Source of the DNA: Novosphingobium sp. KA1
Lineage (GTDB): Bacteria > Pseudomonadota > Alphaproteobacteria > Sphingomonadales > Sphingomonadaceae
DNA length: 64,000 bases
Reading direction: 5' to 3'
NCBI RefSeq assembly: GCF_017309955.1
Contig: NZ_CP021248.1
Location: forward strand, 124,001 to 188,000
Position numbers and translations under genes: made by a program. Position 1 is the stretch's first letter. The number at the start of each line of letters is the position of its first letter. Positions 45,254-54,146 of this stretch are shown piece by piece. Below the pieces are notes generated by a model. That model had not been told where the DNA came from. It did no database searches and worked only from the letters and a program-made list of their open reading frames with translations.

Positions 45254-46144
45254 ATGAATACTGAAGCGCTCGACGCCCGTTATCTCGATCTCGACCTCTG
45301 GCCGACCGAACTGGCGGTGGAGGCCATGCTGGAAGGGCAACTGGCCGCCATCGCCGCCGTCCAGTCGCAGACGGCCGCCATTGCCGCTGCGGCCGACGCC
45401 GCCGCGGCGCGGCTCGGGGACACCGGGCGACTGGTCTTTGCAGGGGCCGGCACCTCCGGCCGGCTGGCGGTGCAGGACGGCACCGAACTCTACCCGACCT
45501 ACAGCTGGGGGCCGGAGCGGCTGGTGTTCCTCATGGCCGGGGGCTCCGGCGCGCTGACCGAGGCGGTCGAAGGGGCCGAGGACGATGCCGAGGCCGGGCG
45601 GGCCGCCGTCGTACAGGACGCGATCGGCCCTGACGACGTGGTGATCGGCGTCGCCGCGAGCGGCCGGACGCCCTATACCCTCGCCGTCATCGAGCAGGCG
45701 CGCGCCGCCGGGGCGCTGACGATCGGCGTGGCCAACAATCCGGGTTCCGCGCTGCTCGAAAGCGCCGAGCACGGGGTGCTGGTGAAGACCGGCAGCGAGG
45801 TTGTCGGCGGGTCCACCCGCATGAAGGCGGGCACCGCGCAGAAGGCGGTGCTGAACCTCTTGACCACCGCGATCATGATCCGCTTGGGCCTTGTCTATCA
45901 GGGGCGCATGGTGGCGATGCGGATTTCCAATGCGAAGCTCTTGCAACGCGGCAGAAACATGGTCCAGGATATTGCCGGGGTAGAGGCCGATGCCGCGGAG
46001 CGTGCGCTGGCGGCGGCGGACAACGACATCCGGCTCGGCGTCATCACCGCGCTGGGCGTGCCGGTGGCGGAAGGCAAGGCACTGCTCGATGTGCACAAGG
46101 GCAATCTGCGGCACGTGCTGCAGGTGCTCGAAACGCGGGACTGA
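45254..46144 (+). CDS. murQ: N-acetylmuramic acid 6-phosphate etherase
   Basis: SIS-domain lyase of 296 residues that splits the lactyl ether of MurNAc-6-phosphate to GlcNAc-6-phosphate and D-lactate. GAGTSGRLAVQD (64-75) binds the phosphate; Glu78 and Glu109 occupy the positions of the catalytic acids Glu83 and Glu114 in E. coli MurQ; VGGSTRMKAGTAQK is a further family mark. ATG 45254 has AAGGA six bases upstream. Its products are the inputs of NagA and Dld encoded on the other arm of the island. Confidence 0.97.
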   Translation: MNTEALDARYLDLDLWPTELAVEAMLEGQLAAIAAVQSQTAAIAAAADAAAARLGDTGRLVFAGAGTSGRLAVQDGTELYPTYSWGPERLVFLMAGGSGALTEAVEGAEDDAEAGRAAVVQDAIGPDDVVIGVAASGRTPYTLAVIEQARAAGALTIGVANNPGSALLESAEHGVLVKTGSEVVGGSTRMKAGTAQKAVLNLLTTAIMIRLGLVYQGRMVAMRISNAKLLQRGRNMVQDIAGVEADAAERALAAADNDIRLGVITALGVPVAEGKALLDVHKGNLRHVLQVLETRD

Positions 46145-46150
46145 TCGACG

Positions 46151-46879
46151 ATGCGTGACATTGCCTGGACCCGCAGCGAGGAGGGCACGCCCCTCTACCT
46201 GCAACTCGCCCGCAGTCTGCGTGAGCATATCAACAGCGGGGCGATCGATCCGGGCAGCGCGGTGCCATCCGAGCGCGAGCTGAGCGAGATGGCCGGCCTC
46301 TCGCGCGTCACGGTACGCAAGGGCATCGAACAGCTGATCGGCGAAGGCGTGCTGGTCCGCAAGCAGGGGTCGGGCACGTTCGTGGCCAAGCGGATCGAGG
46401 CGCCCGGCGCGCGTCTCAGCAGCTTCAGCACCGATGCCCGTCTGCGCGGCGAGGATCCGGGCGTCGTGTGGATCTACAAGTCCTATGCCCAGCCGACCGA
46501 GGAAGAGGCCGCCGCGCTCGGCGTGCCGGTGACGGCGCGGGTGGCGCGGCTTGGCCGCGTCCGCCTGTCGGGCGGTGAACCGCTGGCGATCGAGCATGCG
46601 GTGATCCCGGCCGAGTTCATGCCGGATCTCGAAAGCCTGGGGGACTCGCTCTACCAGGCGCTCGAAACCCATGGTTTCTGTCCGACGACCGGAACCCAGC
46701 GCGTCCGCGCCTCGCTGGCGACGCCGACCGAGGCGGGCATCCTCTGCGTGAAGCAGAATTCCGAAGTCCTGCGCATCGAACGCACGACCCGCATTCCCGA
46801 TGGCCGCATCGTCGAGTTCACCCGCTCGGTCTATCGCGGCGACCGCTACGAGTTCGTGACCGACCTCAAGGAACTGTAA
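46151..46879 (+). CDS. GntR/HutC-family regulator with UTRA domain (NagR/DasR-like)
   Basis: Regulator of 242 residues: a winged helix-turn-helix at about 14-78 (VPSERELSEMAGLSRVTVRK) and a UTRA effector domain (about 90-235) with the ending GRIVEFTRSVYRGDRYEF found in NagR, DasR and HutC. These sense amino-sugar phosphates such as GlcN-6-P or GlcNAc-6-P. Starting six bases after murQ, it closes the plus-strand arm and most likely represses both arms through the sites near 38600 and 40721. Confidence 0.93.
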   Translation: MRDIAWTRSEEGTPLYLQLARSLREHINSGAIDPGSAVPSERELSEMAGLSRVTVRKGIEQLIGEGVLVRKQGSGTFVAKRIEAPGARLSSFSTDARLRGEDPGVVWIYKSYAQPTEEEAAALGVPVTARVARLGRVRLSGGEPLAIEHAVIPAEFMPDLESLGDSLYQALETHGFCPTTGTQRVRASLATPTEAGILCVKQNSEVLRIERTTRIPDGRIVEFTRSVYRGDRYEFVTDLKEL

Positions 46880-46886
46880 AAGCGTC

Positions 46887-46911
46887 CGCCCGCCGGGGTT
46901 TCCGGCGGGCG
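46887..46911. terminator. Hairpin between convergent gntR and ctrA-like genes
   Basis: Ten-base arms CGCCCGCCGG / CCGGCGGGCG around a 5-base loop, in the 42-base gap between convergent stops. On the minus strand it is followed by GACGCTTTT, so it best terminates the export operon. Confidence 0.65.
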
Positions 46912-46921
46912 CGCGCCGGTC

Positions 46922-48121
46922 TCAGTTGACCGAATTGGTGACGGCGACGACCGAGAACGCCGCGCTCGATACCGTGTTGATGAACTTCTGCAGGTCGACC
47001 GCCGGCGCATTCGAGACGAACAGCACGTCGCGGTCCTCGATGGTGAAGTCCTGCGCCAGGAACAGGCTCTGCGCCTGCGACATGTCGAGGCGGTAGATCA
47101 CCGGGACCTTGCCGTCGCGCGTGCGCCGGGCGGTTTCGGCCATGGCCGGGGCGAGCGCGGCGGGGTCTTCGAGACGGAACACGAAGACGCCGCGGACATT
47201 GGCCTGCTGGTCGATCAGCCCGCCGACCCGGCCGAGCGCCTGCGCCAGCGAAAGGCCGCCGCCCTCGAAGGGTACTTCGGAACTCCGGCTCACCGCACCC
47301 AGCGCGATGAAGCTGTAGGGCTGGAACATCACGGTCAGCACGTCGCCAGGCTGGACGATGATGTTCTGCTTCGGATCGCGTACGACGGTGTCCAGCGGCA
47401 TGCGCGCCACGGCGGTGCCGCGGGCGAGCTGCAGGGTGGTCTTGCCGACCGGCTGGCGCGGGCCGCCGCTGCTGGCGATGATGTCGAGCAGGCGCTCGCC
47501 CCGCGCGGTCAGCGGCACGCGCCGGCTGGCGCCGACTTCGCCCAGCACGGTGACCGTCCGCGCCTCGTTCTGGACGAGGCGCACGACCACCTGCGGATCG
47601 TGGGCGCGCCCCTTGAGGCGCGCGGCGATGGTGCGCTCCACCTGGGCCGGCGTGCGGCCGAGCACCGGCACCTGGCCGACAAAGGGGATGGTCACGGTGC
47701 CATCCTCGCCCACCATCTGCTGGGGGATCGCCGCGCCCTGGGCAACGGCCATGCCGGTTTCGACCCGGGCGCTGCCGAACAGCACCGCAGGCGGTGCTTC
47801 CCAGACGCCGATGTCGAGCACGTCGCCGGTCCCGATCACCGTGCCGACCGGCGTGCCCGTGCCGAACAGGTCGGAGAAGTGCCGCGACTGCGCGTAGTCG
47901 CGCCCCCGCCCGATCACGGCATCGCTGAGGTCGACGACGTGGATGTCCGCGTCGGCCTGAGCGGTCTTGCCCGCGGCCTTTCCAGCCTCCGTAATCGCGC
48001 CGGTGGACGGGCCGGAACTGCCGAAACTGGCGCAGCCCGACAAGGCGGCAAGGCCCAGCGCCACGGCGGCGGGGCGCAGGAGCAGGGCCACACGGCGGCA
48101 GCGGCTGGCGGGGACTGTCAC
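46922..48121 (-). CDS. ctrA: Polysaccharide export outer-membrane lipoprotein (CtrA/Wza/KpsD family)
   Basis: Outer-membrane channel subunit of 399 residues for exported polysaccharide. The N-terminus is a lipoprotein signal with lipobox LSGC (Cys30). The PES domain starts near IGTGDVLDIGVWEAP, and SLBB-type repeats follow (VTVLGEVGASRRVPL, VQPGDVLTVM). Its length fits CtrA/BexD of ABC-dependent capsules better than KpsD. GTG 48121 overlaps the glycosyltransferase stop (GTGA). It completes the CtrB-CtrC-CtrD-like set encoded upstream. Confidence 0.93.
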   Translation of the reverse strand: MTVPASRCRRVALLLRPAAVALGLAALSGCASFGSSGPSTGAITEAGKAAGKTAQADADIHVVDLSDAVIGRGRDYAQSRHFSDLFGTGTPVGTVIGTGDVLDIGVWEAPPAVLFGSARVETGMAVAQGAAIPQQMVGEDGTVTIPFVGQVPVLGRTPAQVERTIAARLKGRAHDPQVVVRLVQNEARTVTVLGEVGASRRVPLTARGERLLDIIASSGGPRQPVGKTTLQLARGTAVARMPLDTVVRDPKQNIIVQPGDVLTVMFQPYSFIALGAVSRSSEVPFEGGGLSLAQALGRVGGLIDQQANVRGVFVFRLEDPAALAPAMAETARRTRDGKVPVIYRLDMSQAQSLFLAQDFTIEDRDVLFVSNAPAVDLQKFINTVSSAAFSVVAVTNSVN

Positions 48122-49425
48122 AGGAACCTCCGGTAGAGTTCGTCAAGGCGGGCGCGATAGGCCTCGGGCGCGAATTTCCGCGCCTGGATGAGGCCCCTGC
48201 GGCTCAGTTCCGCGCGCAAGTCGGCATCGGCGCAAAGCGTGCGGATGCCCTGGCAGATCGCGGCGGTGTCATAGGGGTCGACCATCAAGGCGGCATCGCC
48301 CGCGATCTCGGGCAGCGAGGCGGTGTCGGAGCAGAGCACCGGCGTGCCCAGCAGCATCGCCTCCAGCGCCGGTAGGCCGAAACCTTCGTAGAGCGAGGGG
48401 AACAGCACCCCGCGCGCGCCCCGGATCAGGGTGATGAGCATGGGGAAGGGCACATAGGGCAATTGCACCACGCGTTTGCGTGCCTTTTCGCCCAGCTTGC
48501 CTTTCTGGTTGAGGACCTGGAGTTCCTGATCCGACTTCCACGCCTGCGCGCCGATCACCAGCAGCGGCACGTCGACCTGGCTGGCGAGATAGGCTTCGAG
48601 CAGGCGGCCGATGTTCTTCTTGGGTTCGATCGAGCCCCAGAACAGCAGATAGTCGCGGTAGCCGAGGTCGGCAAAACCCTCGACCTCGCGGGCCACCTGA
48701 TCCTCCGGCTTGTCGCGCAGCGCGGCGGGGATGTCGACCGACTGGTAGGTATTGGTGATCCGCTCCGGCGCAATGCCCGCCACTTCGACGAGGTCCCGCC
48801 TGGAGCATTCGGACACCGTGACGAAATGGTCGGCGCTGCGGTCCAGCTTGCGGATCAGCCGGAGGTAGGCGCGCTTGTCGTCGAGCGTGGTATAGGGCAG
48901 CCGCAGCGGCACCATGTCGTGCAGCGTGTAGATGTTGGGCCGCCCGGCCAGTCGCAGCGGCATCGGGTAGGTCCAGTGCGCGAGATCGGGCATTTCGGGC
49001 GGTTTGATCGCCGACAGCTTGCCCCATAGCTTGAAGGCGCTCTGGGCGCGGCGGAACACGTCGGGGGCGTTGAACACGCGGTCGTAGTGGGGAAGCCTGG
49101 AGGCAAACGTGCGGGTGACGACCTTGCCGGTGGTCGGCACCGCACGCGCGGTCTGCCCCAGCGGCCCGCGCAGGGCGTAAAGGCACTGCTCCAGCGCGTT
49201 GCCCCACTTGCCGGGATGGCGCTGGGCGTCGGTATCGAAGAACGAGACCTCGCGCAGCAGCGGGTCCGGGGACATGTTCGAGCGGTTGCCGTAGAGCACG
49301 GCGACCTCGTGGCCGATGCGGCCGATCTCCTTGCTGAGGTTGCGGGCATAGGTGGCGACCCCGGTGCCTTTCTGGAGGCTGAGGTTGTAGCCGTCGATGA
49401 GGATGGTGCGGGTGCTTGCGGTCAT
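48118..49425 (-). CDS. Glycosyltransferase family 4 (GT-B)
   Basis: Retaining GT-B glycosyltransferase of 435 residues. ILIDGYNLSLQKGTGVATYARN near the start (8-29) is the acceptor-side loop, LLFWGSIEPKKNIGRLLEAY the linker strand, and FPSLYEGFGLPALEAMLLG the nucleotide-sugar motif with the E-x7-E glutamates. It sits inside the export operon, overlapping genes on both sides by four bases, so it probably builds the exported glycan at the inner face of the membrane. The sugar is unknown. Confidence 0.92.
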   Translation of the reverse strand: MTASTRTILIDGYNLSLQKGTGVATYARNLSKEIGRIGHEVAVLYGNRSNMSPDPLLREVSFFDTDAQRHPGKWGNALEQCLYALRGPLGQTARAVPTTGKVVTRTFASRLPHYDRVFNAPDVFRRAQSAFKLWGKLSAIKPPEMPDLAHWTYPMPLRLAGRPNIYTLHDMVPLRLPYTTLDDKRAYLRLIRKLDRSADHFVTVSECSRRDLVEVAGIAPERITNTYQSVDIPAALRDKPEDQVAREVEGFADLGYRDYLLFWGSIEPKKNIGRLLEAYLASQVDVPLLVIGAQAWKSDQELQVLNQKGKLGEKARKRVVQLPYVPFPMLITLIRGARGVLFPSLYEGFGLPALEAMLLGTPVLCSDTASLPEIAGDAALMVDPYDTAAICQGIRTLCADADLRAELSRRGLIQARKFAPEAYRARLDELYRRFL

Positions 49426-50918
49426 GACTTGAACTCGGGTGTTTGCGCCTGTTGCAGGGCCGCCTGGGTCAGCGGCCAGTCGGCGAAGCCACCGGCGGCG
49501 AGGAGGTGCCGCCAGGCATCCTCCATGCCGGTGATCGCCTGCGCGGCGGCGACCATGCGGGGCAGGTCGGCGGGAGCGAAGGCGACGGCGCAGAGCGCGC
49601 GGATCCAGTCCTCGCCCCCGCCCCCGCCCCCGCCCCCGCTGGCGCCTGCGCCTGCGCCGCCCTGCGTGCCGCCGCCCTGCGTGCCGGAGTTCGCGGCCAC
49701 GGCGCGGGAATCGCGGATCATCGCGGCCAGCAGCGCGTCGCAGGTGGCATGGGTGCGCAGCAGCCGGGCGCGGTCGCCGTCGCTTATTCCGATCTCGGGC
49801 TCGCAGCGCCACACGGCGCGGGCAAGGAGGTCGATGTCCGCCTGTCCCGGCGCCTGCCCCGCCACCTCGCCCTTGCGGTAGCGCCCGGGCGGCGCGGCAT
49901 CGATGTCCAGCCCCTGCTGCGCCATGACGAAGGCGAGGTGCTCTTCGACGTCCTGCACCGGCTCGCCCAGCGCGCAGGCGGTGCGGTAGGAAATCTCGGC
50001 GCGTTCGAACAGGCCCTGTTCCTTGCTGACATGGCCGTGCTGCACCCAGTAGGAGCGCTGGAAGGGATAGAGCGCAAGGGCGGCGGCATAACGCCCGGCC
50101 GCCTCGTCCCAGGCCCTGGCATCGCGGCGCCAGTCGCCTTCCATGACCAGCGCGCGGAAGCGCTCGTCCTGCAGGGCCCGGTGCTGTGACACCTCGATCA
50201 GGGCGCTGCGACCGGGGGCAATGCCGTGGCTGCCGGGCAGCGATAGGCTGGCCTTGCGATTGCCGAGGCCGATGTGTTCGCGGAAGTCCTCGTAGGCCTC
50301 GTCGAAGTCCTCGTAGTGCGCGAGGTGGCCCTGGTGCAGCACCGCAAAGCGGTTGCAATGGTCGCGCACATAGGCGGCATCGTGGGAGATGATCACCATC
50401 GCCCGGTCGCCGCGCTTGCCGAACAGTTCGTGGTTGCAGCGGTCGTGGAAGCGCGCGTCGCCCACGGCGCCGATCTCGTCGATCAGGAAGCAGTCGAACT
50501 CGATGATCATCGAGATCGCGAAAGCCAGCCGCGCGCGCATGCCCGAGGAATAGGTGCGCACCGGCTCGCGCAGATAGGCGCCGAGTTCCGAGAATTCCTC
50601 GACGAAAGCGAGGTTGCGGGCAAAGTCCTGATCGTAGATGCGGCTGATGAAGCGGATGTTGTCCACCCCGGTCAGCATCGTCTGGAACGCGCCGCCGAAA
50701 GCGAGCGGCCAGGAGACCGACATGGTGCGTTCGATGCGGCCGGAGGTCGGCCGCTCGGCGCCGCTGATCAGGCGCATCATGGTCGACTTGCCCGCCCCGT
50801 TGCGGCCGAGCACGCCCAGCCGCTCGCCCATGTGCATTTCAAGGCCGATCCCGTCGAGCACGACATTGTGCCCGAAGCGCGTCCGGTAGACCTTGCGGAC
50901 GTCGGTGAGGCGGATCAT
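49422..50918 (-). CDS. kpsT: Capsule ABC transporter ATPase (CtrD/KpsT) with long C-terminal extension
   Basis: The first 220 residues are a KpsT-type ATPase: Walker A GRNGAGKST (38-46), signature YSSGM (123-127), Walker B FLIDE (144-148), switch His179. Normal KpsT/CtrD stop there; this protein runs to 498. The extension (221-498) is alpha-helix-like, with YAAALALYPFQRSYWVQHG resembling a TPR unit, then a glycine-rich linker near 425-440 encoded by CCCCCG repeats, and a final helical part. It may bind polymer, a glycosyltransferase or the CtrB-like protein. ATG 50918 overlaps the permease stop. Confidence 0.93.
   Translation of the reverse strand: MIRLTDVRKVYRTRFGHNVVLDGIGLEMHMGERLGVLGRNGAGKSTMMRLISGAERPTSGRIERTMSVSWPLAFGGAFQTMLTGVDNIRFISRIYDQDFARNLAFVEEFSELGAYLREPVRTYSSGMRARLAFAISMIIEFDCFLIDEIGAVGDARFHDRCNHELFGKRGDRAMVIISHDAAYVRDHCNRFAVLHQGHLAHYEDFDEAYEDFREHIGLGNRKASLSLPGSHGIAPGRSALIEVSQHRALQDERFRALVMEGDWRRDARAWDEAAGRYAAALALYPFQRSYWVQHGHVSKEQGLFERAEISYRTACALGEPVQDVEEHLAFVMAQQGLDIDAAPPGRYRKGEVAGQAPGQADIDLLARAVWRCEPEIGISDGDRARLLRTHATCDALLAAMIRDSRAVAANSGTQGGGTQGGAGAGASGGGGGGGGEDWIRALCAVAFAPADLPRMVAAAQAITGMEDAWRHLLAAGGFADWPLTQAALQQAQTPEFKS
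49615..49638. repeat. (CCCCCG)4 hexanucleotide repeat in kpsT
   Basis: Four perfect CCCCCG units, encoding a run of eight glycines in the ATPase extension; shorter imperfect repeats encoding GTQGG twice follow. Slippage would change linker length without shifting frame. Confidence 0.85.
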
Positions 50919-51736
50919 TCGGGCACCACCCGGGCCGAAACCCAGCGCACCGCCAAGAGTCCGGCGAGCGTCAGCACGAGGCTAAAGGGGATCACGTAGG
51001 CGAGATCGTAATGGGCATGGGCGCGGGTGCCGAAGTAGCCCTCGCGCACGATCTCGGTGCCGTGGACCATCGGGATGTAGAGCACGTAGTCCTGCGCGAT
51101 CTTGGGCAGGGCGTCGACCATGAAGGCGGCGCCGGACATCGGGAACAGCAGGTAGGAGAAGGGGTGCCACAGCTTGTCGACCAGCTCGCTCTCGTGCGAG
51201 AGCGCGCCCAGCGTGACGGCCAGCGCGCCGCCGAACCAGGCGATCAGCAGCCAGCCGCCCGCCACTTCCAGCACGTTCTCGGGCGGCTTGAGCCAGCCGA
51301 CCGAGATGAACAGCAGGCTGAGCGTGGCGAACGAGATCGTCGCCCCGCCGAATTCGAGGATGACGCGGGCGGCATAGATGTCGAACACGCGGATGTTGCG
51401 GTGGTAGAGCAAGGACAAGTTGCTCCACAGCGCGCCGATGCAGCGCCCCGGCATGTTGCGCCAGAGCAGGACGCTGGAATAGCCGGTGAGCGCGAAGGCG
51501 ACGATCGGCAGGTCGCTGCCGTGGACCGACTTGGTGGCGGTCCACAGCGCGGTGACACCCAGCGTGAACATCATCGGTTCGACAAAAAGCCAGAGAAACC
51601 CGATGTTGTGGCGCCCGTAACGGGTCAGCATCTCGCGGATCAGCAGGGCGCCGAGGACACGCCGCTGGATGCTGAGGCTCTGGCGCAGCGAAGGGGGCGG
51701 CAGGGTGTGCGGGGCACTGTCGGTTGCGCGCGCCAT
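50915..51736 (-). CDS. kpsM: ABC-2 type polysaccharide export permease (CtrC/KpsM)
   Basis: Inner-membrane permease of 273 residues with about six transmembrane helices, pairing with the KpsT ATPase to move polysaccharide or a lipid-linked glycan out of the cytoplasm. IREMLTRYGRHNIGFLWLF (33-51) is the amphipathic entry helix typical of KpsM/CtrC, and the central YHRNIRVFDIYAAR cytoplasmic loop contacts the ATPase. Start ATG 51736 shares one base with the upstream stop (TGATG). Confidence 0.94.
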   Translation of the reverse strand: MARATDSAPHTLPPPSLRQSLSIQRRVLGALLIREMLTRYGRHNIGFLWLFVEPMMFTLGVTALWTATKSVHGSDLPIVAFALTGYSSVLLWRNMPGRCIGALWSNLSLLYHRNIRVFDIYAARVILEFGGATISFATLSLLFISVGWLKPPENVLEVAGGWLLIAWFGGALAVTLGALSHESELVDKLWHPFSYLLFPMSGAAFMVDALPKIAQDYVLYIPMVHGTEIVREGYFGTRAHAHYDLAYVIPFSLVLTLAGLLAVRWVSARVVPE

Positions 51737-52911
51737 CAGTCGCGGTGCTCGCGAATGCCGACCAGCAGCGTCGACAGCACGCCCCAGGCGATCAGGCCGA
51801 GCAGCAGGGCCGCGAAGATGCCGATCACGCGGCGCGGCTCCATGGCATAGTCCGGCGTGCTGGGATCGGCGATACGCTGCACATAGGCACGCTTGCGGCT
51901 GGCGTCGTTGCGCGCGTCCTGCAGCGAGGCGAGCGCGGTGGCAAGCTGCTTGCCGGCGATCTCGCTGTCGAGCTGCAGTTCCTGATAGCGCGCGGCAGTG
52001 GCCGAGAGCGACTTGCGGCCGCCGGCGATGCCGCTGGTCTGCTGGTCGATCTCCGCCTGCAATGCGCGTTCCTGCGTGCGCAAGTAGGGGATCTGCGAGG
52101 CCTCGGGGGTGTAGCTCTGCAACTGGCTGAGCTGGGTGCGCACCGAGAGCAGTTCGTCCTGCAACTTGGAGATCATCTGCAGGCGGACCGCGGCTTCCTT
52201 TTCCGGGTCGATCACGCCCTCGTCGTTGCGATAGGCAGCCAGCGCGCGGGCGGCGCTGCGGGCGCGCTCCTGCGCCGCGTCCGCTTCGGCCTTCGCGGCG
52301 GCGACTGCATCCGCCCGCGCGCGGTCCGACAGGCGGTTGACCAGTGCCTCGGAGCGTTCCAGTAGGCGTTCGTTGATCGCGTGCGCCTGTTTCGCATCGT
52401 AGGCCCGGACGGTGAGGTAGACCACTTGCGTGGTGGTCTCGTTCTCCACTTTGACGCGCTTCAGGTAGTATTCGTAGAAGTGCTCGCGGTCATGCTTGCC
52501 GCCGAGGCCGAACCGGTCGAGCCAGAAGATCGCGGGCGCGGTATAGGCGCGGGTCAGGAGGCCGTCGCTGTCCGCTTCCTGCAAGGCCAGGCGCGAGCCG
52601 AGGTATTCCTGCACGGCATTGCTCTCCTCGCTCGCCGCGCTGAGCCCGCTGCCGCCCAGCATGAGGCCGAGCGGGGACATGCTGCTCTTGTTGGCGCTGC
52701 GCACCACGAAGCGCGATTCCGAGATGTAGACGTCGCTGGCGAAGACGCCGAAATAGAGGATCGCCAGCAGCGTCGGGATCAGGACGGTGCACAGGAAGAT
52801 CGGTTGGCCGAGTGTTTTCAGGCCGGACTGGAGGCGGGACAGCGCGGTATCCTTCATCGTCGAACGGGGGGGCAGGGGATCGTACGCGGTGTGCGAACTC
52901 AGGGTGTCCAT
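51736..52911 (-). CDS. kpsE: Capsule export inner-membrane/periplasmic protein (CtrB/KpsE)
   Basis: Polysaccharide co-polymerase-like protein of 391 residues: transmembrane helix near 38-57, long periplasmic part with coiled coils at about 195-245 and 285-345, and a second transmembrane helix near 366-387. YISESRFVVRSANKSS after the first helix is a KpsE/CtrB signature. It bridges the KpsMT transporter to the CtrA-like outer channel. ATG 52911 is used; a later ATG at 52857 would also keep both helices. Confidence 0.92.
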   Translation of the reverse strand: MDTLSSHTAYDPLPPRSTMKDTALSRLQSGLKTLGQPIFLCTVLIPTLLAILYFGVFASDVYISESRFVVRSANKSSMSPLGLMLGGSGLSAASEESNAVQEYLGSRLALQEADSDGLLTRAYTAPAIFWLDRFGLGGKHDREHFYEYYLKRVKVENETTTQVVYLTVRAYDAKQAHAINERLLERSEALVNRLSDRARADAVAAAKAEADAAQERARSAARALAAYRNDEGVIDPEKEAAVRLQMISKLQDELLSVRTQLSQLQSYTPEASQIPYLRTQERALQAEIDQQTSGIAGGRKSLSATAARYQELQLDSEIAGKQLATALASLQDARNDASRKRAYVQRIADPSTPDYAMEPRRVIGIFAALLLGLIAWGVLSTLLVGIREHRD

Positions 52912-52918
52912 GCGTCTT

Positions 52919-54139
52919 TCACTCCGCGTGCGCGGGGGCGGTGCCTAGCGCGGAAAGCCAGGTCTCGACGCGGTCGAAATGGCTCTCCCATGTCGGGGGG
53001 CGGAACCGCGCCATGGCGGCGTGCTGGCGGTCGTGCTCGGGGGTGCCGGGGGCAAAGCCGGCGATGGCGGTTTCCCAGTGCAGGCTGGCGTTCACCGGCA
53101 GGAGCGTGGGGATGCCCTGGCCGACTTCGTGGAAGCAGGGCAGGTCGCTGGCGATGACCGGCGTGCCCGCCTGCAAGGCCTCGACCATCGGCAGGCCGTA
53201 CCCTTCGGCGAGCGTGGGCAGGAGCAGGGCGGTGGCCGCGGCCAGCAGGCGCGCGACCTCGTCGTCGCCGCAGCGTTCGAGCAGGGTCACCCGTCCGTTC
53301 AGCGCCGGATCGCGGGCGAGGCGCCGGCGCACCGGATCGGAGCCCGCGCCCCACTGGCCCGCGATCACCAGTTCGGGGGCGTGCTCGCCGAGCCTGTGCA
53401 CGAGCATGCTCCAGACATCGAGCAGAAAGCCGTGGTTCTTGCGGCTTTCGATGGTGCCGAGGCACAGGAAGAACGGGCGGCGAAGAGCGCTATGGGGAGA
53501 CGTGCTGGGGGAAGGCGCGCTGGAGGCAGGCGCGGCGAGGCGCTGTCCGGCGATGGGCGCCACCAGCACCGGCGGCACTTCCAGTCCTTCGAGGCGGGCA
53601 AAGTCCCGCAGGTCCCGCGCAACCGCCGCGGTGCTCACGACAATGCCCGTGCCGTGCCGCAGCGCCCCCAGGACCCGCCCCCGGTGGCGGCGGACGGCAT
53701 GGGGGCGGCAATGGTCCGCGTGAGTCAGCGGGATCAGGTCGTGTAGCAGATAGGCGCTGCGCAGCCCGGCCGAGCGGGTCCAGCGCTGGTGGCTGGCAAG
53801 GTCGAAGTCGGTGTGGTTGACGTTGAGGTAGATCGTGCCGGGGGCGGGGCGCGGCGCCCGGCCCCAACCCCAACTCCAGCCCAGCGCGCGGGGCGCGAAG
53901 GCGGTCATGCGGCGGCGAAAACCGGCGTCGCTGCCCAGCAGGAGGTCGAACAGCTCGCGTGAATGAGGCCGGTCCAGCACCCGCACGACGCCTCGGTGCT
54001 GGACGACGGCCTGCGCGCGCAGGGCAAAGCGTCGCAGGTAGGCCTGGCCGACGCGGTCGATCCCGGTCGGCAAGCGGCGCGACCAGCTGCGCGCGATCAG
54101 CCGCGTGACGTCGAGCAGCAGGGGGCGGTCCTCGGTCAT
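52919..54139 (-). CDS. Glycosyltransferase family 4
   Basis: GT-B glycosyltransferase of 406 residues. LLDVTRLIARSWSRRLPTGI near the start (8-27) is the family entry pattern, FFLCLGTIESRKNHGFLLD the central strand, and LPTLAEGYGLPMVEALQAG the donor motif. A short Ser/Pro-rich insert (SSAPSPSTSPHS) separates the domains. It lies seven bases after the nucleotidyltransferase gene and seven before kpsE, in one minus-strand operon, so it should add a sugar to the exported glycan. Confidence 0.9.
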   Translation of the reverse strand: MTEDRPLLLDVTRLIARSWSRRLPTGIDRVGQAYLRRFALRAQAVVQHRGVVRVLDRPHSRELFDLLLGSDAGFRRRMTAFAPRALGWSWGWGRAPRPAPGTIYLNVNHTDFDLASHQRWTRSAGLRSAYLLHDLIPLTHADHCRPHAVRRHRGRVLGALRHGTGIVVSTAAVARDLRDFARLEGLEVPPVLVAPIAGQRLAAPASSAPSPSTSPHSALRRPFFLCLGTIESRKNHGFLLDVWSMLVHRLGEHAPELVIAGQWGAGSDPVRRRLARDPALNGRVTLLERCGDDEVARLLAAATALLLPTLAEGYGLPMVEALQAGTPVIASDLPCFHEVGQGIPTLLPVNASLHWETAIAGFAPGTPEHDRQHAAMARFRPPTWESHFDRVETWLSALGTAPAHAE

Positions 54140-54146
54140 CGCCGGA

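Noticed and set aside
49615..49690. Repeat tract as an on/off phase-variation switch
   Set aside because: The unit is six bases, so changes keep the frame; only linker length can vary.
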